NCBI GenBank assembly: GCA_016711215.1
Contig: JADJTL010000004.1
Span: forward strand, 222,804-286,803
Origin: Pseudomonadota bacterium
Lineage (GTDB): Bacteria > Myxococcota_A > Polyangia > GCA-2747355
Length of the DNA: 64,000 bases
Reading direction: 5' to 3'
The position numbers and the translations under genes were made by a program. The notes beneath the pieces are model-generated. The model did not search any database. It was not told where the DNA came from and saw nothing but the letters and a program-made list of their open reading frames with translations. Below are positions 59,339-64,000 of this stretch, one piece after another. The first letter of the stretch is position 1. Each line of letters begins with the position of its first letter.

Positions 59339-61174
59339 ATGATGGCCGATCCCGTCGTGCCGATGGCCACCGCGACGCGCGGCGGCCTGACCGATCAACG
59401 CCTCGCCGCCCTTCGCGCGCTGATGCGTGCGCGCGGGCTCGAGGCCTACCTGGTCCCGAGCGCCGATCCCCATCAATCGGAGTACGTGCCCGCGTGCTGG
59501 CAGCGGCGCCGCTGGTTGACCGGCTTCAGCGGCTCTGCCGGCGACGTGGTCGTGACCTTGAAGCAGGCTGGCCTTTGGACGGACGGCCGTTACCACGAGC
59601 AGGCTGAGCAGGAGCTCGGCGGGTCGTCCGTCGAGCTCTGGCGCCAGGGCCAGCCCGGGGTGCCGACGCTCCATCAGTGGCTGGCGAAGACGCTGCGCCC
59701 CGGCCAAACGCTCGGGGCAGATGCGCGCGTCCTCGCGAAGCGCGCCTCCGACGAGCTGGCGACCGCCCTCGGCAGCGCGGGAGCGCGCCTCGCCTTGCGC
59801 GCCGGGCACCTCGTCGACGCGCTCTGGCGCGACCAGCCGGCGCGACCGGCCTCGCCGGTGGTCCATCATCCGCTGCGCTTCACCGGCGAGCCGGTGCCGC
59901 AGAAGCTGCTGCGCCTGCGCGCTCGGCTGCGTGAGCGGCGCGCGACCGCGCACGTGCTGGGCGCCCTCGACGCGATCGCCTGGCTCTTCAATCTGCGGGC
60001 GACCGACGTCGCCCATACGCCGGTCGCCGTCGCCTGGGCGATCGTCGGCGAGCGTCAGGCCTGGCTCTTCTGCGACCCGGCGCGGCTCGCCGTCAGCGCC
60101 CAACGGGCGTTGTCCGGCGCGGTAGAGCTCGCCCCCTACGACGACTTCGCGCCCGCCCTCCGCGCCCTGGCGAGCCGCCGCGAGCGCGTCTGGATCGATC
60201 CGGCGCGCGCCAGCGTTTGGACGCTCAGCAAGCTGCGTGGCTGTGAGCTGGTCGCCGAACGCTCGCCCGTCGCGCTGCTCCAGGCGCGGAAGAACCCGAC
60301 CGAGCTCGCCGGCGCGCGCCAGGCCCAGCTGCGCGACGGCTTGGCCTTGGTGCGCCTGCTGAGCTGGCTCGGGCGCGTCGTCGGCCACCGGGTCGTGACC
60401 GAGCTGGACGTCGCCGAGACGCTCGCGCGCCTGCGCGCCACCTCCGTCTATTACCGCGGTGAGAGCTTCGCGGCGATCGTCGCCTATGCAGCGCATGGCA
60501 GCATCGTGCACTACGGCGCGACGCCGGCGAGCAACGCGACCTTGGCGCCGCGGGGCCTGCTGCTGCTCGACAGCGGGGGCCAGTATCTCGACGGCACGAC
60601 GGACGTGACGCGCACCGTGCTGCTCGGCGGCAGGGCGACGGCGCTCCAGCGCGAGCACTACACGCGCGTGCTCAAGGGCCATATCGCGCTGGCCTCTTGC
60701 GCCTTCCCGCGCGGCACGGCCGGGCGGCAGCTCGAGGCGCTCGCGCGCCAGGCGCTGTGGCAGGTCGGGCTCGACTACGCCCACGGGACCGGCCACGGGG
60801 TGGGCTCGTTCCTCAGCGTCCACGAGGGACCACAGTCACTCAGCGCCCGCTGCAGCGGCGTTGCCCTCGAGCCGGGCCAGCTGCTCAGCATCGAGCCCGG
60901 CTACTACAAGCCTGGCCACTACGGCATTCGCCTGGAGAACCTCGTCGAGGTGGTCGAGGACCCGGCGGGCCGGCCGGGCTTCTTGGCCTTCCAGCCGCTG
61001 ACCCTCTGTCCCTTCGACCGGCGGCTGATCGCGCCCGCGCTGCTCGAGCGCGCCGAGCGCCGCTGGCTCGACGGCTACCATCGCGGCGTCCGGCGGGCGC
61101 TCGCGCCGCAGCTCGTGCCTACCGACCGCGCCTGGCTGCGCGCGGCGACGGCGCCGCTCGCCTCGGCCCGCTAA
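59339..61174 (+). CDS. Xaa-Pro aminopeptidase (aminopeptidase P, long form)
   Basis: Metallopeptidase of family M24 removing N-terminal residues before proline. At 611 residues it is the three-domain form known from eukaryotes and many bacteria. The N-terminal creatinase domain has YLVPSADPHQSEYVP and LTGFSGSAGDVVV. The catalytic domain shows the metal ligands in LLLLDSGGQYLDGTTDVTRT (two Asp), GTGHGVGSFLSVHEGP (His), SIEPGYY (Glu) and GIRLENLVEV (Glu). ATG 59339 has GAAAGGGAAG upstream. Confidence 0.94.
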   Translation: MMADPVVPMATATRGGLTDQRLAALRALMRARGLEAYLVPSADPHQSEYVPACWQRRRWLTGFSGSAGDVVVTLKQAGLWTDGRYHEQAEQELGGSSVELWRQGQPGVPTLHQWLAKTLRPGQTLGADARVLAKRASDELATALGSAGARLALRAGHLVDALWRDQPARPASPVVHHPLRFTGEPVPQKLLRLRARLRERRATAHVLGALDAIAWLFNLRATDVAHTPVAVAWAIVGERQAWLFCDPARLAVSAQRALSGAVELAPYDDFAPALRALASRRERVWIDPARASVWTLSKLRGCELVAERSPVALLQARKNPTELAGARQAQLRDGLALVRLLSWLGRVVGHRVVTELDVAETLARLRATSVYYRGESFAAIVAYAAHGSIVHYGATPASNATLAPRGLLLLDSGGQYLDGTTDVTRTVLLGGRATALQREHYTRVLKGHIALASCAFPRGTAGRQLEALARQALWQVGLDYAHGTGHGVGSFLSVHEGPQSLSARCSGVALEPGQLLSIEPGYYKPGHYGIRLENLVEVVEDPAGRPGFLAFQPLTLCPFDRRLIAPALLERAERRWLDGYHRGVRRALAPQLVPTDRAWLRAATAPLASAR

Positions 61175-61196
61175 TGGTGGATAGTTCCGCTGGCCC

Positions 61197-61484
61197 TCAG
61201 CCGCGTGCGCCGCGCGTCAGGCGCCGACTCGTGAAATAGAGCACGAGCGCGCGCTTGCCCCAGCGCAGCAGGCGTCGAGGCCCGACCCAGATCACGAGGG
61301 CAAGGCCGCCGGTGATCGCCAAGGGGTGGCGGAGCAGGCGCCTGACGAGGGCAATGCCGCGATCGACCCGCGCCAGTCTGCCGTCGATCTCTGCTGCGAC
61401 CTGACCCAGCTGCCGCCGCTGAATCGCGCTCAGCGCCAAGAGGTGGCGGTGGCGCGCCGAAAGGTCGTCGCCGCCGCTGGTCAC
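61197..61484 (-). CDS. YqjK-like small protein
   Basis: Protein of 95 residues starting at a GTG that overlaps the yqjE stop as GTGA. It has a basic, helical N-terminal part (RHRHLLALSAIQRRQLGQVA), a hydrophobic stretch (LAITGGLALVIWVG) and a basic end. Position and composition match yqjK of the E. coli yqjDEK operon; function unknown. Confidence 0.7.
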   Translation of the reverse strand: MTSGGDDLSARHRHLLALSAIQRRQLGQVAAEIDGRLARVDRGIALVRRLLRHPLAITGGLALVIWVGPRRLLRWGKRALVLYFTSRRLTRGARG

Positions 61485-61879
61485 CGGCGCGTCCGTAGCT
61501 GCTCGTGGTCGTTCTCGAGCTCGGCCAGCGTGTCGTCGAGCATCGGTCGCTTGTCGCGCACCCTCTTGGCCAACACCAGCGCCGCGCTGAGTGAAACGCC
61601 GCCGAAGAGCGCGATCATCGCGAACGCTGCCAGCATGCGGTGGGTCTCCCAGAAAGCGAAGATCACCGCGAGCGCGCCGAGGAAGAGCGCGAGCATCGCG
61701 GCAAAGGCCGCGACGAAGGACCAGAGCAGCACGCCCGCCGCGTACCGCACCTCCTCCTGTAGCTCGGTGGTGAGGAGCTGCAGCCGCGTCTGCAGTATCG
61801 CGAGCAGCGTCGCGCCGAGCCTGCCGAGCGAGTGAAAGAGGCCGGAGGCGGCCCGATCGTGTTGCAGGGACCCGAGCAT
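61481..61879 (-). CDS. yqjE: YqjE-like membrane protein (holin-superfamily III fold)
   Basis: Protein of 132 residues with two adjacent hydrophobic segments (WSFVAAFAAMLALFLGALAVIFAFW; AAFAMIALFGGVSLSAALVLA), preceded by RLQLLTTELQEEVRY, as in the YqjE/Holin-X family. Start overlaps the yqjD stop (TGATG). A membrane-bound accessory role is likely; there is no phage context. Confidence 0.83.
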   Translation of the reverse strand: MLGSLQHDRAASGLFHSLGRLGATLLAILQTRLQLLTTELQEEVRYAAGVLLWSFVAAFAAMLALFLGALAVIFAFWETHRMLAAFAMIALFGGVSLSAALVLAKRVRDKRPMLDDTLAELENDHEQLRTRR

Positions 61880-62199
61880 CAGCCGCAGGAGCGCCGTCCG
61901 AGGAGCAGTCCGAGGACAAGCCCCGTGCCGGCGGCGATCCCGACGGCCTGCCAGGGCTTCTCGTGCACGTACACGTTCGTGGCATCCGCGACGACCCGCG
62001 CGCGCCGGATCGCTTCCTCCTCGAGCGTGATCAGTCGCGCCTTGGCCTGACGCAGCGACTCCTCGGCCCGCGCCCGGATTTCCTGGATCTTCTCGCCGGT
62101 CTGGGCCGAGGTGGCCTTGATCAGCGCCTCCGCGTCATGCATCACCGTCTTGAGGTCCGCCACCAGCTGGTCGCTCGTCACTTCCCTGTTCGTGCTCAT
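61879..62199 (-). CDS. yqjD: YqjD/ElaB-family (DUF883) protein
   Basis: Protein of 106 residues with a long amphipathic helix (LVADLKTVMHDAEALIKATS, then EKIQEIRARAEESLRQA) and a C-terminal membrane anchor with the family phrase VHEKPWQAVGIAAGTGLVLG. In E. coli such proteins tether ribosomes to the membrane in stationary phase. GGAGAGGAGAG precedes the ATG. It is first in the yqjD-yqjE-yqjK-like operon. Confidence 0.9.
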   Translation of the reverse strand: MSTNREVTSDQLVADLKTVMHDAEALIKATSAQTGEKIQEIRARAEESLRQAKARLITLEEEAIRRARVVADATNVYVHEKPWQAVGIAAGTGLVLGLLLGRRSCG

Positions 62200-62343
62200 C
62201 AGCTCTCCTCTCCTTCAGGTAACTAGGCTCGCACCCTACCACTTGTTGGCCGCCCAGCTTAGCGAAACTCGCAGCGAAGCGGCCGGCGCTGGCGCCGCGC
62301 GCGTTACCGATCTACAAACGTGGCCGGCGGGAGGGGACCAAGC

Positions 62344-63030
62344 ATGTCACTAGGCGCGCGTTCTTGCTGGCCCGGCGTCGGCATCGCCCTCGTCCTGACG
62401 CCGCTGCTGGCGCTCGGCGGGTCGGCGCGTGGCGAGCGTATACCCCTCTCGGTCGCGCTGCCCACCGCTGGGTTCGAGCAGATCCGCGAACAGGACGGGG
62501 TCCGTGTGTTCAAACACGGGGCCTCGAAGATCATTCGCCTGGGCGCCGAGGGGACCTTCGCCGCGCCGCCCGAACAGGTCCTCGCCTTGCTGCTCGACTA
62601 CAAGCGCCAGGTCGGCGTGATCAAGCGGGTGTCAGAGAGCCGCGTGTTGCAGCGCGGGGGTGATTGGCTGCTGGTCTACCAGCATCTCAACCTGCCGGTG
62701 ATCAGCGATCGCGATTTCGTCCTCCGCGTGCGCTGGGGACGCACGGGCGAGCTGCGCTGGATCGAATACAACGCGGCGCCCCGACTTGGGCCTTCCGCGC
62801 GCGACGGGATCGTGCGCGTCACGACGCATCATGGGAGCTGGCAACTCAAGCCGATCGAGGGCGGACGCGCCACCTTCGCGCGCATGCAGACGACCATCGA
62901 TCTCGCCGGTCTGCTGCCAAAGTGGCTGGCCCGCTCGGGGTCGGGCAAGGAGGTGCCGCAGATTTTTCTCGCGCTGCGGAGTCTGCTGCCGCGCGCGGGC
63001 GCCACCTCGCCCGCGGCGACAGGACCGTAG
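62344..63030 (+). CDS. exported START-domain protein
   Basis: Protein of 228 residues. A signal peptide (VGIALVLTPLLALGGSARG) precedes a START/SRPBCC lipid-binding domain: FEQIREQDGVRVFKH, PPEQVLALLLDYKRQVGVIK, YQHLNLPVISDRDFVLRV and ATFARMQTTIDLAGLLPKWL. Such proteins bind a lipid in a deep cavity; the ligand is unknown. GGAGGGG precedes the ATG. The glycosyltransferase gene follows 81 bp later, past an 11-bp duplication (63031-63052). Confidence 0.88.
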   Translation: MSLGARSCWPGVGIALVLTPLLALGGSARGERIPLSVALPTAGFEQIREQDGVRVFKHGASKIIRLGAEGTFAAPPEQVLALLLDYKRQVGVIKRVSESRVLQRGGDWLLVYQHLNLPVISDRDFVLRVRWGRTGELRWIEYNAAPRLGPSARDGIVRVTTHHGSWQLKPIEGGRATFARMQTTIDLAGLLPKWLARSGSGKEVPQIFLALRSLLPRAGATSPAATGP

Positions 63031-63111
63031 CGGAAGGGGCGCGGAAGGGGCGCGGCCGGCGGCGGTCGGCGGCGCTCGGGCGGCGCTGAGGCTCAAGCAC
63101 GAGGGTTGGAC

Positions 63112-64000
63112 ATGCTTTACTTGTCACAAGCCGATCTGGTTCTGCAGCTCTCACTCGGCCTGCTCGCCTGCGCCCTGCTGCTCGAGATCTGGATCTCGCA
63201 CCGCTGGCTGCGCTCGGCGCTCGGCTTTGCACCGCCGCGCCAGCGCCTGCCCTCCTACCCCTCTGTGACGGTGATTCGGCCCATCCGCGGACTCGACACT
63301 GAGGCGGAACAAAACCTCGCGGCTGCCTTTGCCCACGGTTACCCAGGCGCCGTGCAGACCATCTTCGTCTTCGACGACGAGCGCGAGCCGGCGCTGCCGC
63401 TGGCCCGCGCGGCCATCGCCGCCGAGCAGCGCACGGGCCACCCCGATGCGGCGGTGGCCGAGATCGTTTTTTGCGGCCCGCCACCCTCCGGGCGCACGGG
63501 CAAGCTCAACGCGATGCTGGCAGGGCTGGCGCGCGCGCGCGGCGAGTTGATCGCCTTCGCCGACTCGGACATCCGTCCCGACGGCGAGACCCTCAGCGCC
63601 CTGGTGGAGACGCTGCTCAACGCACCGCGCGCGGGGGCAGCCTTCGCGCCGGTCGTCGTGACGCCGAGGCCGCAAACGATGGGTGACGCAGGCTACGCCC
63701 TGCTGCTCAACGCGCTCTACGGCGCGGCAGCAGCCGCCGCGGCGAAGAAGCACGAAGGCGAGCTGCCCTTCATCATGGGGCAATACATGGTCTTCCGGCG
63801 CGAGACGATCGCCGCGATCGGGGGTCTCGAAAGCGCGGAGGGGCAGCTCGTCGACGATATGTATCTCGGCGCGCGCGTGCGCGCCGTCGGTTACCGCAAC
63901 ATGATGGCGCCGCTGCGCGTCCCGGTGATTCAGCGCGGGCTTTCGCTGCCGCAGTTCGCCAGCCTCTACCGCCGCTGGATGATCTTCTCGCGCTCTGGTC
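63112..64000 (+). CDS. glycosyltransferase, ceramide-glucosyltransferase-like (GT21/HpnI type), 3' end outside window
   Basis: The frame stays open from ATG 63112 (GAGGG upstream) to the end, 296 codons. A membrane helix (LVLQLSLGLLACALLLEIWI) precedes a GT-A domain: VIRPIRGLD, GKLNAMLAGL, DSDI (first Asp pair), LVDDMYLGARV (third Asp) and the terminal RRWMIFSR, matching the (Q/R)xxRW motif. These enzymes glycosylate lipids such as ceramide or hopanoids. Adjacent START protein hints at a common lipid theme (inference). Confidence 0.9.
   Translation, partial: MLYLSQADLVLQLSLGLLACALLLEIWISHRWLRSALGFAPPRQRLPSYPSVTVIRPIRGLDTEAEQNLAAAFAHGYPGAVQTIFVFDDEREPALPLARAAIAAEQRTGHPDAAVAEIVFCGPPPSGRTGKLNAMLAGLARARGELIAFADSDIRPDGETLSALVETLLNAPRAGAAFAPVVVTPRPQTMGDAGYALLLNALYGAAAAAAAKKHEGELPFIMGQYMVFRRETIAAIGGLESAEGQLVDDMYLGARVRAVGYRNMMAPLRVPVIQRGLSLPQFASLYRRWMIFSRSG

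Noticed and set aside
58241..60823. Open frame of 860 codons antisense to the hydrolase fusion and aminopeptidase P genes
   Set aside because: Covers parts of two well-supported genes and shows no motif of its own.
61481..61879. Phage holin
   Set aside because: The family name includes holin, but the gene lies in a yqjDEK-like operon with no phage genes nearby.

Overview
The window is about 70% G+C, densely coded and almost entirely chromosomal in character. The gene set points to a member of the Myxococcota (former Deltaproteobacteria), probably uncultured. It has very long TPR proteins, a Myxococcus-type cysteine-rich repeat, RCC1 and glycine-rich surface lipoproteins, a kinase-like protein with PEGA domains, an orphan GspE N-terminal domain protein and a histone H1-like tail protein. 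No phage, transposase, integrase, CRISPR array or rRNA was seen. Three tRNAs are present: Arg-ACG, Ser-GCT and Asp-GTC.

Layout. 1-2.0 kb: end of an ABC-2 permease, then a TPR lipoprotein on the other strand. 2.2-5.2 kb: tetraheme cytochrome, membrane-anchored heptaheme cytochrome and folC in one direction, the last two overlapping by ATGA. 5.5-9.8 kb: small lipoprotein, a tiny bTHX-like basic protein, a NUDIX enzyme and a P2A-like cation ATPase. 10-16.7 kb: tRNA-Arg, a GspE-N protein, a 1646-residue TPR protein and tRNA-Ser. 16.8-22.5 kb: small exported protein, MoeB/ThiF-rhodanese, tRNA-Asp with a clear terminator, a PAP2 phosphatase and a glycine-rich lipoprotein. 22.6-30.4 kb: glgX and an LptF/G-like permease (overlapping), glnE facing them, an H1-like DNA-binding protein, and an SCP2 domain protein. 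30.5-40.9 kb: a surface-protein island, with a roughly 2128-residue mosaic lipoprotein (broken by one frameshift) facing a three-gene operon of two lipoproteins and an outer-membrane barrel. 41-45.7 kb: zinc-finger-like protein, eukaryote-type UDP-sugar pyrophosphorylase, an RsmB-type methyltransferase, then rplM-rpsI-rpsU on the minus strand. 46.2-50.2 kb: pseudokinase-PEGA protein, ccmB and ccmA (ccmA frameshifted). 50.4-54.7 kb: small coiled protein, mannose-1-P guanylyltransferase, phosphomannomutase and a VKOR-DsbA fusion. 54.7-64 kb: a 1525-residue beta-rich/hydrolase protein, aminopeptidase P, the yqjD-yqjE-yqjK-like trio, a START protein and a truncated family-21-like glycosyltransferase.

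Functional threads. The multiheme cytochromes, the CcmAB heme-export system and the periplasmic disulfide fusion all fit a cell that assembles many c-type cytochromes in its envelope. GDP-mannose genes, the UDP-sugar pyrophosphorylase, the lipid glycosyltransferase, the START and SCP2 proteins, and the LptF/G-like permease point to active envelope polysaccharide and lipid metabolism.

Two features stand out at the sequence level. First, short in-place tandem duplications (units 8-22 bp, 2 to about 10 copies) occur at about 16 places, in intergenic DNA, across stop codons and inside genes. Second, two otherwise convincing genes carry single-base frameshifts. Both bear on whether this is real genome plasticity or consensus sequence error. 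No clear, fully new biological system was found. The best candidates for something new are the 30.5-40.9 kb surface island, the pseudokinase-PEGA protein and the 1525-residue hydrolase fusion.
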